Assembly: GCA_003153575.1 (NCBI GenBank)
Contig: PLZW01000001.1
Span: 167,381-214,064 of the forward strand
Reading direction: 5' to 3'
Length of the DNA: 46,684 bases
Origin: Acidimicrobiaceae bacterium
GTDB taxonomy: Bacteria > Actinomycetota > Acidimicrobiia > Acidimicrobiales > RAAP-2
Shown: one piece after another, positions 7,225-16,363 of the stretch
Position numbering within the stretch: position 1 is the stretch's first letter
How the letters are laid out: each line of letters starts with the position of its first letter
Notes under the pieces: generated by a model
What the model was told of the DNA's origin: nothing
What the model saw: only the letters and a program-made list of their open reading frames with translations
Databases searched by the model: none
Translations under genes and position numbers: made by a program

Positions 7225-8475
7225 ATGAGCACCCATGACGAAGACGGGCTCACCACCGGTTCGGATCCGGCCTCCGGGGTCGATCCCTTCGCCACGCTCG
7301 ACAAACGTCGCCGGGGCGTCCGGGTCACGTATGCGGCGGCAGTGGCCCTGGGGCTGGCGATCGGCGGGGGAGCCATTGCCGGCGCCGCCACCGGATCCAC
7401 GTCCTCGACCACACCACCGTCTAACAGCGCCGGGGGCCCGGCCGGTCACTTCGGCTTCGGCGGCACCCCGCCGGCCGCCTTCGGCACCGTGGCCTCGGTC
7501 GGCGTCGACACCTTCACCGTCACCACCCGCGACGGCACAAAGGTGACCGTCGACGTGAACGGCGCCACCACCTACATGGACCCCTCGGTCACAACGCCGT
7601 CCTTCACCGATGTGAAGGTCGGTGACCACGTGGCCGTGTTCGGCACCGACAGCTCCAATACCGTCACCGCCACCAGTGTCGCCCTCGGCGGACCCGGCGG
7701 ACCCGGCGGACCCGGCGGACCCGGCGGCAACGGACCCGGCGGATTCGGGGCACACCGGGCCTTCGGCGGCACACCGCCGGCCGCCTTCGGCACTGTGGCC
7801 TCGGTCGGCGCCGACACCTTCACCCTCTCCACCATCGACGGCACGAAGGTGACCGTCGACGTGAGCGGCACGACCACTTACACGGACCCGGGAGTCACGA
7901 CCCCTTCCTTCACGGACGTGAAGGTCGGCGACCACGTGGCCGTGTTCGGCTCCGACAGCTCGAATACCGTCACCGCCACCAAGGTCGCCCTCGGCGGACC
8001 TGAGGGCGATGGACCCGGCGGATTCGGTGGTCACCGGGCCTTCGGAGGCACCCCGCCGGCCGCCGTGGGCACGGTCGCATCAGTCGGTACGAACAGGTTC
8101 GTCGTCACCAGCCCGGACGGGACGAAGGTGACGGTCGATGTCGGATCGTCCACTTCCTACATGGAGTTCGGAAAGACGTCGGCCTCCATCGCCGACGTGA
8201 CCGTCGGGGCCCACGTGGGCGTCTTCGGCACAGACGCCAACAACACGGTGACCGCCACCAAGGTCGGCATCGCCAACCCGACAGCCGGGCAGGGCGGACC
8301 CGGGAGGCCGGGCGGACCCTGGGGCCCGGGCGGCAACCGTGGACCCGACGGCATGGGTGGCTGGCCGTCGGCCCCGTCCGGCGCCTCGGGCTCGTCCGGC
8401 GCGGCCTCGAGCTCGCCCGGCACCGCCTCGAGCTCGTCAGGAACGGCCACATCGTCAGGCGGCACCCTTAACTGA
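7225..8475 (+). CDS. Membrane-anchored protein with three DUF5666 repeats
   Basis: 416 residues. A short cytoplasmic N-terminus is followed by one membrane segment (about 34-55, VTYAAAVALGLAIGGGAIAGAA). Three ~90-residue repeats come next, each with GTVASVG..TF.V...DGTKVTVDV, then TDVKVGDHVAVFG and NTVTATKV, as in the small beta-barrel DUF5666 family. Gly/Pro-rich linkers (GGPGGPGG) and a Ser/Gly/Ala-rich tail suggest a flexible wall-exposed protein. ATG 7225 has a GAGGAG ribosome site 6 nt upstream. The repeats are also very similar at DNA level, so they look recently duplicated or homogenised. The biological role is unknown. Confidence 0.85.
   Translation: MSTHDEDGLTTGSDPASGVDPFATLDKRRRGVRVTYAAAVALGLAIGGGAIAGAATGSTSSTTPPSNSAGGPAGHFGFGGTPPAAFGTVASVGVDTFTVTTRDGTKVTVDVNGATTYMDPSVTTPSFTDVKVGDHVAVFGTDSSNTVTATSVALGGPGGPGGPGGPGGNGPGGFGAHRAFGGTPPAAFGTVASVGADTFTLSTIDGTKVTVDVSGTTTYTDPGVTTPSFTDVKVGDHVAVFGSDSSNTVTATKVALGGPEGDGPGGFGGHRAFGGTPPAAVGTVASVGTNRFVVTSPDGTKVTVDVGSSTSYMEFGKTSASIADVTVGAHVGVFGTDANNTVTATKVGIANPTAGQGGPGRPGGPWGPGGNRGPDGMGGWPSAPSGASGSSGAASSSPGTASSSSGTATSSGGTLN
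7687..7740 (+). repeat. GGC-GGA-CCC tandem repeats
   Basis: Four 9-bp units GGCGGACCC run in tandem within the DUF5666 gene and encode the first Gly-Gly-Pro linker. A shortened copy follows after GGCAAC. Confidence 0.85.
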
Positions 8476-8561
8476 CGGTCCAAGATCCCCTGGTCCCCGG
8501 GACACCGCAACGGTTCGAAGCCCTCCCCTGCTCGACCGCCCTGCCGTCCCGGCCTCCGACG

Positions 8562-8619
8562 GAGCCCGCCGCGCCCCATCCGCGCCCGGCGGGCTCTGTC
8601 GCGCCCGGCGGGCTCTGTC
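8562..8619. terminator. GC-rich hairpin with a duplicated arm
   Basis: GAGCCCGCCG (8562-8571) pairs perfectly with CGGCGGGCTC at 8587-8596, and a second copy of that arm lies at 8606-8615. The duplicated arm is part of a 19-bp direct repeat, GCGCCCGGCGGGCTCTGTC, at 8582-8600 and 8601-8619. It lies after the DUF5666 gene and could end its transcript, but no U-tract follows. Confidence 0.4.
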
Positions 8620-8678
8620 GCATCCGGCCCCGTGGTGTGCGGGCCACGCCGGTCCCACCCATGGTGCAGTCTGGTCAT

Positions 8679-8975
8679 GTGCTCCACGCCTGCTCACTCG
8701 ACGTCGACCTGCGGATCCCGGCCAGCCGGTCCCTCAAGGCCAAACGAACGGTGGTCAAACACCTGGTCGAGGTGAGCCGGTCCCGGTTCGGAGTGGCCGC
8801 CGCCGAGGTCGGGCACCAGGACCAGTGGCAGCGCTGCGAGCTCGGATTCGCCGCCGTGTCGGGGACGAACGGCCACGTGACCGCCGTGCTCGACTCTGTG
8901 GAGCGCTTCATCTGGTCGGAGCCCGCCGTCGAGGTCGTTTCGATGGAACGGACGTGGCTGGAGACGGGCGGATGA
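8679..8975 (+). CDS. DUF503 (YlxP-like) family protein
   Basis: About 98 residues. The pattern SLDVDLRIPASRSLKAKRTVVKHLVE, then RFGVAAAEVGHQDQWQRCELGFAAVSG and a final VLDSVERFIW is the DUF503/YlxP family, small proteins often encoded near ribosome-associated factors (nusA-infB-rbfA regions) in other bacteria. No such neighbours are seen here. GTG 8679 gives the usual family N-terminus directly before the first strand; ATG 8661 is an alternative. The molecular function is unknown. Confidence 0.8.
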   Translation: MLHACSLDVDLRIPASRSLKAKRTVVKHLVEVSRSRFGVAAAEVGHQDQWQRCELGFAAVSGTNGHVTAVLDSVERFIWSEPAVEVVSMERTWLETGG

Positions 8976-9036
8976 ACGGACGCGGACCGGTCCGGCCCAG
9001 GTAGACGCCGTGCCCCGGCTCCGTCCCATCGTGCCG

Positions 9037-9042
9037 TAGCCT
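9037..9042 (+). promoter_or_regulatory. Leaderless -10 box
   Basis: TAGCCT, then 6 nt (CGTCCC), then ATG 9049: a leaderless start for the TIGR03084 gene. Confidence 0.55.
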
Positions 9043-9048
9043 CGTCCC

Positions 9049-9882
9049 ATGACGACGCTGCCTGCACTCCTGGGCGATCTCGACGACGAGTACGGCGACC
9101 TCCGCTCCGCGGTCGCCGACCTGTCCGACCTCGATCCGAGGTGGGACCTCGCCACGCCGGCGGCAGGGTGGGCCGTCCGCGATCAGATCAGCCACCTCGC
9201 CTATTTCGACGACGCCGGCCGGATGGCCATGGTCGACCCGGATGCCTTCGCCGGGTTGGTCGAGGAGTTCCTGGCCAGCACGGGAGACCCGATGGAGGTT
9301 CATCTGGCGATGGGTCGGGCCAAAGGCGGCCATGAGCTGCTCGGATGGTGGGATGGTGCCCACCGTGCCATGGTCGAGACATTCGTGTCCGCCGATCCGA
9401 CGGCGCGGGTCCCCTGGTTCGGGCCACCGATGGGTACCCTCTCGTTCGTCTCGGCCCGGCTGATGGAGACGTGGGCCCACGGCCAGGACGTGTGCGACGC
9501 GCTCGGCGTGGAGCGCACGCCGACGGCGCGGCTCCGGCACATCGCCCACATCGGTGTGCGGGCCCGCCCCTTCTCCTACGCCGTGCGTGAAATGGACGTC
9601 CCGCCGGGGCGCATCGACGTCGTCATCACCGCCCCCGACGGCGGTGAGTGGCGCTGGGAGGTCGGGGACGCGGCCGAACCGGGGCCCGTGGCGGGTGTGA
9701 CGGCCGACTCGGGGTCGGCAGCGAGTGTGACGGGCACGGCGCTCGACTTCTGCCTGGTCGTCACCCAGCGCCGGAACGTGGCCGACACCGGGCTCGTGGT
9801 GGAGGGCGACCTGGCCGAGGAGTGGATATCGATCGCCCAGGCGTTCGCCGGACCTCCCGGGCCCGGTCGCCCGCCCACCTGA
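9049..9882 (+). CDS. TIGR03084-family, DinB-like metal-binding protein
   Basis: 277 residues. The N-terminal ~160 residues form a DinB/mycothiol-dependent-isomerase-like four-helix bundle: AGWAVRDQISHLAYFDDAG has the first metal-binding histidine, and ARLMETWAHGQDVCDALG has the second histidine set. These match actinobacterial TIGR03084 proteins. Members of the wider fold use mycothiol in isomerase or transferase reactions, but this family has no proven substrate. The C-terminal domain (IDVVITAPDGGEWRWEVG ... DFCLVVTQRRNVADT) is the SCP2-like or MDMPI C-terminal type. The leaderless -10 box fixes the start. Its stop codon lies in the first of three 31-36-bp tandem repeats. Confidence 0.85.
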   Translation: MTTLPALLGDLDDEYGDLRSAVADLSDLDPRWDLATPAAGWAVRDQISHLAYFDDAGRMAMVDPDAFAGLVEEFLASTGDPMEVHLAMGRAKGGHELLGWWDGAHRAMVETFVSADPTARVPWFGPPMGTLSFVSARLMETWAHGQDVCDALGVERTPTARLRHIAHIGVRARPFSYAVREMDVPPGRIDVVITAPDGGEWRWEVGDAAEPGPVAGVTADSGSAASVTGTALDFCLVVTQRRNVADTGLVVEGDLAEEWISIAQAFAGPPGPGRPPT

Positions 9883-9944
9883 GCCGGACCACCTGGCGCG
9901 CCTGCCCACCCGAGCCGGACCTCCTGGAGCGCCCGCCCACCTGA
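9847..9944 (+). repeat. Three tandem repeats (36, 31 and 31 bp) across the stop codon
   Basis: Units start with GCCGGACC(T/A)CC and end with CCCACC(T/C)GA: 9847-9882, 9883-9913 and 9914-9944. The first unit is coding and its final TGA is the stop codon of the TIGR03084 gene. The other two lie downstream. Confidence 0.9.
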
Positions 9945-10000
9945 GCTGAACGGCCGTCCCGCTCCCACCGACCCGCCACCGACCCGGGCCATGCCGGGAC

Positions 10001-11110
10001 TCACACGTGTTCGGCCATCGCTTCAGTCAGGCGGCCCACGAACCCGTCGACGTCGGCCTCGGAGGTGTCGAATGACGCCATCCACCGCACGACCCCGGTG
10101 TCCTCGTCCCACACGTAAAAGGGCCACTCGCTCTGCAGCGTCTCCACCACGGCCGCCGGCACCGCGGCGAACACCCCGTTGGCCTGCACCGGATAGGCCA
10201 GGGTCACACCGGGCACCGCCGAGGCGCCGGCCCCGAGGCGGGCGGCCATGGCGTTGGCCCGGGCGGCACTCCGCTTCCAGAGGTCGTCGGACAGCAGGGC
10301 CACGAACTGGGCGGCCACGAAGCGCATCTTGGATGAGAGCTGCATCGACTGCTTGCGGACGAACCGCAGCGACGTCTCCGACTCGGGCCGGAACGTGATG
10401 ACCGCCTCTGCGCCCAGGGCGCCGTTCTTGGTGCCGCCGAACGAGATGACGTCGACCCCCGCCGTGGACCCGAACGCCCCGAAGTCGACGTCCAGGGACA
10501 CGGCGGCGTTGGCGATCCGGGCCCCGTCGAGGTGGATCAGCATCCCCTGCCCGTGGGCCCAGTCGGCCAGGTCGGCGATCTCGTCGACCGTGTAGACCGT
10601 ACCGACCTCGGTGCTCTGGGTGATGGACACCACCCGGGCCTGGACATGGTGCTCGTTGCCGATCCCCTCGACGGCGCCAGCCACCAGCGAGGGCGTGAGT
10701 TTCCCGTTCGGCGTGGGCACGGTGAGGAGCTTCGAGCCGAGGAAGCGCTCGGGGGCGCCGCACTCGTCGACGTCGATGTGGGCGCCCTCGGCACAGATCA
10801 CGGCCTGGTGGGGCCGGAGCAGGGTCTGCAGTCCGACCACGTTGGTCCCGGTCCCGTTGAAGCAGAAGTAGACCTCGGCCGACGGGCCGAAGTGGTCGCG
10901 GAACAGGGCCAGTGCCTCCTCGGTCACCGCGTCGGCGCCGTAGGCGGGGGCGTGGCCCACGTTGGCCCGCGCGATGGCCTCGAGCACCTCGGGATGGACC
11001 CCGGCCCAGTTGTCGGAGGCGAAGGTGCGCCGGGGCCGGCCCAGATCGGGCGACGACCCCCTCCCCAGATCGGGCGACGACCCCATCCCCGGACTAGGCG
11101 ACGACCCCAT
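10001..11110 (-). CDS. ltaE: Low-specificity threonine aldolase (PLP enzyme)
   Basis: 369 residues. It cleaves L-threonine or allo-threonine to glycine and acetaldehyde using pyridoxal phosphate. Family features: TFASDNWAGVHPEV at the N-terminus, FNGTGTNVVGL (phosphate-binding loop), IHLDGARIANA (the Asp that contacts the PLP ring nitrogen) and SFGGTKNG with the Schiff-base lysine. The first ~25 residues are low complexity (GSSPxxG repeats) and encoded by 24-bp tandem repeats. The only usable starts, ATG 11110 and ATG 11086, both lie inside that repeat. The gene begins 14 bp after the ettA stop, so it is probably in the same transcript. Confidence 0.9.
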   Translation of the reverse strand: MGSSPSPGMGSSPDLGRGSSPDLGRPRRTFASDNWAGVHPEVLEAIARANVGHAPAYGADAVTEEALALFRDHFGPSAEVYFCFNGTGTNVVGLQTLLRPHQAVICAEGAHIDVDECGAPERFLGSKLLTVPTPNGKLTPSLVAGAVEGIGNEHHVQARVVSITQSTEVGTVYTVDEIADLADWAHGQGMLIHLDGARIANAAVSLDVDFGAFGSTAGVDVISFGGTKNGALGAEAVITFRPESETSLRFVRKQSMQLSSKMRFVAAQFVALLSDDLWKRSAARANAMAARLGAGASAVPGVTLAYPVQANGVFAAVPAAVVETLQSEWPFYVWDEDTGVVRWMASFDTSEADVDGFVGRLTEAMAEHV

Positions 11111-11111
11111 C
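11040..11111 (-). repeat. Three 24-bp tandem repeats containing the ltaE start codons
   Basis: Units 11040-11063, 11064-11087 and 11088-11111 share GGCGACGACCCC(A/C)TC on the plus strand. They encode the N-terminal GSSP repeat of threonine aldolase, and two of the three contain an ATG on the minus strand. Confidence 0.9.
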
Positions 11112-11124
11112 GGAGGCTCCGGAC

Positions 11125-12804
<1,680 letters not shown>

Positions 12805-12896
12805 GCCTGACAGTGTGCCAGCCCGGAGGCGGGTTGCCGCCACGGCGGGGCCGCTCCGCCCAGGTGGGGCCGGAGCCCGCCGACGGAGCGGTTGGG

Positions 12897-12902
12897 TAGC
12901 CT
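12897..12902 (+). promoter_or_regulatory. Leaderless -10 box before a short ORF
   Basis: TAGCCT, then 7 nt, then ATG 12910. It resembles the other leaderless promoters in the window and would make the short ORF 12910-13023 the first translated element of the transcript. Confidence 0.5.
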
Positions 12903-12909
12903 TGAGCTC

Positions 12910-13023
12910 ATGGGCAGCCCCGGATGTACCCGTCGTCCCGGCGCGTCGTGCCTGCACGCTGGCCTGCAAGGTTGCCTGCACGCTGGCCTGCACGGTGGCA
13001 GCCACCCGTTGGGTGGGGGCTGA
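12910..13023 (+). CDS. Short upstream ORF, 37 aa, coupled to the membrane protein gene
   Basis: ATG 12910 follows a TAGCCT box at leaderless spacing. The ORF encodes 37 residues rich in Gly, Cys, His and Leu ([17 protein letters not shown]), mostly from four 12-bp repeats of the GCCTGCACGCTG type. Its TGA (13021-13023) overlaps the ATG (13023) of the next gene by one base, so ribosomes ending here could restart on the membrane protein. It resembles leaderless attenuator or coupling ORFs of mycobacteria in layout only. Translation is not proven. Confidence 0.4.
   Translation: MGSPGCTRRPGASCLHAGLQGCLHAGLHGGSHPLGGG
12950..12997 (+). repeat. Four 12-bp (two 24-bp) tandem repeats
   Basis: GCCTGCACGCTG, GCCTGCAAGGTT, GCCTGCACGCTG and GCCTGCACGGTG follow one another inside the short ORF 12910-13023. 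Confidence 0.9.
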
Positions 13024-13991
13024 TGTCGATCCAGCCGGAGGCTTCCCGCGATGCCGGTCCGGTTCCGGCCGGGACGCCCGGTCCACCGGCACCCGATGGC
13101 GCGCCGGAGCGGAGGACCCGCCGGCACCAGGTCCGTGACCAGTTCACGAACCTGGTCGAGGGCATCGCCCGCGGCGACGACTCGACGGTGGAGGAGGCGG
13201 TCCTCGCCCTCAGCCGCAAGAGCCGGTGGCTGGCGCCCCTGGCCTTGTTGGTCGGCGGGTTCGCCATGCTGTTCCAGGGGGTCAAGACCCTGTTCACCAA
13301 CTGGCGCCTGACCCTGGTACAGATCCTGCCGGCCATGTGGATCTGGGTGGCCATGATCGATCTCAAGGCCCATGTCCTCCACGGAAAGGGCTTCCACCAG
13401 TGGAAGCACCTGTGGGTGGAGGTCCTCGTGATTCTGGTGATCGCCGCCATCACCGCCGCCAGCTTCTACCTCAATGCCGTCTTCGCGTTCGCCATCTCGA
13501 CCAAGGGGACTCCCGAGATCCGCCCGGCCTTCGTCACGGCCAGGTCCCACCGCCGCGACATCCTGACCTCGGGGTTCGCCATCGGGGTCCTGCTGGGGTT
13601 CTCGGTCATCGTGGTCGACCGATGGGGCCAGTTCTGGTTCGCCTTCAGCCTGGGGATCATGTGCGGCGTGCTGATGCTCGCCTATGTGGCCGTACCGTCC
13701 CGCCTGCTCGGACTGCGCACGGAGCAGTCCCGCCGGGACAAGCTCAGCGCGGCCGCCGTCGGCGGAGCCATCGGGGCGGTCATCTGCTCGCCGCCGTACG
13801 CGCTGGGCCGGGTCGCCATCATCATGATCGGCTCGCACACGTTCCGGTATCTGGCGGTGCTGCTGCTGATCATCGCCGTCGTCCTGCAGACGGGAGCGAC
13901 CAGCGCGGTCAAGGCCGTCAAGATGAGCGCCAAGATCGTGGCCGGCATGGCGCCCGAGGAGGCCGACACCGAGGTGTTCGAGGAGGCCTGA
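13023..13991 (+). CDS. Actinobacterial integral membrane protein, function unknown
   Basis: 322 residues. A Pro/Ala/Arg-rich cytoplasmic N-terminus (about 1-65) is followed by four to six membrane segments, for example [69 protein letters not shown] and [16 protein letters not shown], and an acidic C-terminus ([11 protein letters not shown]). I do not recognise a named family. ATG 13023 was chosen because it overlaps the stop codon of the short upstream ORF and because the upstream in-frame sequence is repeat-encoded and not protein-like. It is divergent from ettA. Confidence 0.75.
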   Translation: MSIQPEASRDAGPVPAGTPGPPAPDGAPERRTRRHQVRDQFTNLVEGIARGDDSTVEEAVLALSRKSRWLAPLALLVGGFAMLFQGVKTLFTNWRLTLVQILPAMWIWVAMIDLKAHVLHGKGFHQWKHLWVEVLVILVIAAITAASFYLNAVFAFAISTKGTPEIRPAFVTARSHRRDILTSGFAIGVLLGFSVIVVDRWGQFWFAFSLGIMCGVLMLAYVAVPSRLLGLRTEQSRRDKLSAAAVGGAIGAVICSPPYALGRVAIIMIGSHTFRYLAVLLLIIAVVLQTGATSAVKAVKMSAKIVAGMAPEEADTEVFEEA

Positions 13992-14517
13992 CCGGGCCGG
14001 GCGCATAGGTCCGACGTCGATGGCGACCGGCTCCGGGTGGTGTTTTCGGGCGGATCGGCGCTTTTGAACAAGTTCTCGCCGGGTGGTCGACCTGCCACCA
14101 GCCGTAGTCGCCGGTCGGGAGCGATGTGACGGGAGTTCAGCTCACGTTGTGACGCCGTCACCGTTGCCGTACCGGGTGGTCGGACGGCGGCCACGGCCGC
14201 TGCCCGTCCGGTCGACGGTGCCACGGTTTCGGCAACCTGTGGAGAGCACCCGTCGACGAAATTCCGAGTCGGGACAACGGGAATCGGGCACCTCGGGCGT
14301 GCTCGTCGATGATCCGGAGAGCCACCGGCAAGGAGACGAGCTAGGCCGCCGGCAAGGTCACCACGTAATTGTCGCCGCATGCCCAAGCGACCCGTTGCGA
14401 CACCGATGGACGACCGATCCGCCGACCGGGGACGACCCGGGGAGCGCCAAAGTCGTTGCACACCAGGTGCAACCTTCGGACGGTTCCGGCGAGCCGCCTC
14501 CGTATCGTCTCTCCTCC
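13992..14517 (+). other. Long upstream region of the Tad pilus operon (526 bp)
   Basis: No gene is convincing here. The region contains an 11-bp stem with one bulged base, GTCGACGGTGC (14211-14221) and GCACCCGTCGAC (14246-14257), enclosing CAC/GTG and GG/CC inner pairs, and the inverted repeat GTGAC-GCC-GTCAC at 14149-14161. CCGGCAAGG occurs twice, near 14325 and 14350. I checked for the c-di-GMP riboswitch signature and did not find it. A structured leader or regulator sites for the pilus operon are possible. Confidence 0.4.
14503..14508 (+). promoter_or_regulatory. Candidate -10 box of the Tad operon
   Basis: TATCGT lies 9 nt before ATG 14518, the start of a 27-codon ORF that overlaps the first pilus gene. 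This spacing is a little long for a leaderless start. Confidence 0.4.
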
Positions 14518-14601
14518 ATGGACGAGACCACGAAACCAACCGGTGCGACCGGGCCGACCGATACCGGGCCTTCTTCACGCGTGGCGGGGGACCCGGAATG
14601 A
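14518..14601 (+). CDS. Short upstream ORF, 27 aa, coupled to the Tad operon
   Basis: A 27-codon frame beginning MDETTKPTGATG (Thr/Gly/Pro-rich) with its TGA overlapping the ATG of the secreted-protein gene as ATGA (14598-14601), the same junction used throughout the pilus operon. The frame is open further upstream, so the start is uncertain. It could be a translational coupling ORF. Confidence 0.35.
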   Translation: MDETTKPTGATGPTDTGPSSRVAGDPE

Positions 14602-15545
14602 GGGCCCGGATCGTGGTGAAGACCGGCGTCGTGATGCTGTTGGCGGCCGCTTCCGCCATCATCGCGCCGACGGTCGTTCCGGCCGGAGCCGACCCCGGCT
14701 CGGCCGGTGCGGGCAGCGGCGGCGGGACGGTGTCGGTGGGAGCAGGCTCCGGATCCGGCTCCGGGGGCTCGGCGGGGGGATCGGGCGGGGGCTCGTCTTC
14801 GGGGGGCGGATCCGGCGGATCACCGTGGACGTGCACCTACACCTACCTGGCGCTCAACAACGAAGGGGGCTTCCCCAACGGGGGGCCGATACCCGGTGCC
14901 TGGTACTCGGTGACCTGCGACGACATCGCCACACAGGCGCAGGTGACCCAGACCGTGTGGATCACCAGTGGACAGGCGGCACCGGTGCCACAGGTCGATC
15001 CGCGGGTCCTGGCCCTGCAGGCCCGGAACTCGATCGCACTCCCGGCCCCGGTCGTCGAAGTCAATCCGTCCGCCTCGTCGGTCGTGGGCCTGGCCACGTG
15101 GCTCTGGGTGGACCCGTCCCTCTGGCACGACTACTCGGTGACCGCGTCGGCCGGCGCAGTATCCGCCACGGCGGTCGCCCGTCCCGTCGGGGTCTCCTGG
15201 TCTACCGGCGACGGTGGCTCGGAGGTGTGCGGTGGACCCGGGGACGCCTACGTTCCGTGGCTCCCGTCCCTCGAACAACAGACCTACTGCAGCCATCAAT
15301 TCACCTGGACCTCGATCGGGCAGCCGTCACCCGACGGCGACCCGGACCACGGGCAGTTCGTCATCACCGCCACTGTCGAGTGGGCCGTCTCCTGGTCGGC
15401 GGTCGGAGCCGGCGGCGGCGGTGCCCTTCCCACCCTGTACACGACCGGGACCACCGGGCTGCGCGTGGTGCAGATCGAGAGCCTCAATGCGGTGCCGTCC
15501 TTACAATCGCCCGCCGCCTCGGCTGCACTCGGCTTCGGGGCATGA
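14598..15545 (+). CDS. Secreted protein of the Tad pilus locus
   Basis: 315 residues. A signal peptide (RARIVVKTGVVMLLAAASAIIAPTVVPAGA, cut near residue 33) is followed by a ~45-residue Gly/Ser linker and a beta-rich domain with four cysteines (WTCTY, SVTCDD, SEVCGG, QTYCSH) that could form two disulfides. I do not recognise a named domain. Its place as first gene of the pilus operon, with an ATGA overlap to the CpaB gene, suggests a surface or pilus-associated component, possibly an adhesin, but this is inference. Confidence 0.75.
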   Translation: MRARIVVKTGVVMLLAAASAIIAPTVVPAGADPGSAGAGSGGGTVSVGAGSGSGSGGSAGGSGGGSSSGGGSGGSPWTCTYTYLALNNEGGFPNGGPIPGAWYSVTCDDIATQAQVTQTVWITSGQAAPVPQVDPRVLALQARNSIALPAPVVEVNPSASSVVGLATWLWVDPSLWHDYSVTASAGAVSATAVARPVGVSWSTGDGGSEVCGGPGDAYVPWLPSLEQQTYCSHQFTWTSIGQPSPDGDPDHGQFVITATVEWAVSWSAVGAGGGGALPTLYTTGTTGLRVVQIESLNAVPSLQSPAASAALGFGA

Positions 15546-16363
15546 GTGCGGTCGCCGAACGCCTGCCGGGCCGCCAGCGCCGTGCCGGGGTGCCGGTGGA
15601 GGTCCGACCCCCGGTCGGCGGACGGAACCGGCGGACCCTCATCGCCATCGCCTCGCTGGTCGTGATCTGTCTGAGCGTGGCCGCCTTCGCCGACCTCTAT
15701 GCATCGGCCGGGCACAAGACGGCCGCAGTGGTCGTCGAACAGGCGCTCGTGCAGGGGCAGCCCATCACCGGCGCCCAGTTGGGTCAGGCCGACGTGTCCG
15801 TGTCCGCGGGAGTGTCCTACATCCCGGTCTCGGAGGCGTCGCAGATACTCGGCAAGCGGGCGGCCTCGGCCGTCCCCGTCGGCTCGCTCCTGACCACGGC
15901 CGACCTCACCGCCACGCCGGCCATGGCGCCGGGGAGCGCGATCGTGGGTGTGGCCCTGAAGGCCGGCCAGCTGCCTGCCGAGGGATTGGTCCCGGGCGAC
16001 CGGGTGATGATCGTCCAGACGGCCATTCCCGGCTCACCGCTGTCGGCACCGGTGACCCCGACCTCCTCCCCGCCCTCGTCCCCGACCTCGTCCGGGTCCG
16101 GGTCCACGTCGTCGGCGGGAACGGGAGCCACCGTGTTGTCCGGGGGATCCACCGGGGTCCTCGTGACGTCCGCGGGCGTGTTCACCGTGGCCGCCCCGTC
16201 GGCCACCGCCGGCGGTGGTTACGCCGTACTCGTGTCGGTCGAGGTCCCCTCCGCGATCGCACCGGACGTGGCCACCGCGGCATCCGCCGGACAGGTCAGC
16301 CTCGTCCTGCTGCCGCAACCGGCCGCCGGAGCGGCGTCGACGGGTACTGGTGCCGGGTCATGA
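15542..16363 (+). CDS. cpaB: Flp pilus assembly protein CpaB/RcpC (SAF domain)
   Basis: 273 residues with one N-terminal membrane anchor (about 30-50, RTLIAIASLVVICLSVAAFADLY). It is followed by a SAF domain, with AVVVEQALVQGQPITGAQL, VSYIPVSEASQILGKRAASAVPVGSLLT and VGVALKAGQLPAEGLVPGDRVMIVQT as in CpaB/RcpC proteins. A Ser/Thr/Gly-rich insert splits the C-terminal domain. In Tad systems this protein is periplasmic or extracytoplasmic and supports pilus export; in monoderms its exact role is unclear. It overlaps both neighbours by 4 bp. Confidence 0.85.
   Translation: MSAVAERLPGRQRRAGVPVEVRPPVGGRNRRTLIAIASLVVICLSVAAFADLYASAGHKTAAVVVEQALVQGQPITGAQLGQADVSVSAGVSYIPVSEASQILGKRAASAVPVGSLLTTADLTATPAMAPGSAIVGVALKAGQLPAEGLVPGDRVMIVQTAIPGSPLSAPVTPTSSPPSSPTSSGSGSTSSAGTGATVLSGGSTGVLVTSAGVFTVAAPSATAGGGYAVLVSVEVPSAIAPDVATAASAGQVSLVLLPQPAAGAASTGTGAGS

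Noticed and set aside
8511..8521. GGTTCGAA, like a tRNA T-arm
   Set aside because: No acceptor or anticodon stem can be formed around it.
14066..14075. GAACAAGTTC palindrome before the Tad operon as another KstR-like or LexA site
   Set aside because: The last fixed base of the KstR pattern is wrong and the spacer does not fit the LexA box. Pilus genes are not expected KstR targets.
14280..14517. c-di-GMP (GEMM) or cobalamin riboswitch in the Tad leader
   Set aside because: Neither the conserved GEMM core nor the B12 box is seen.
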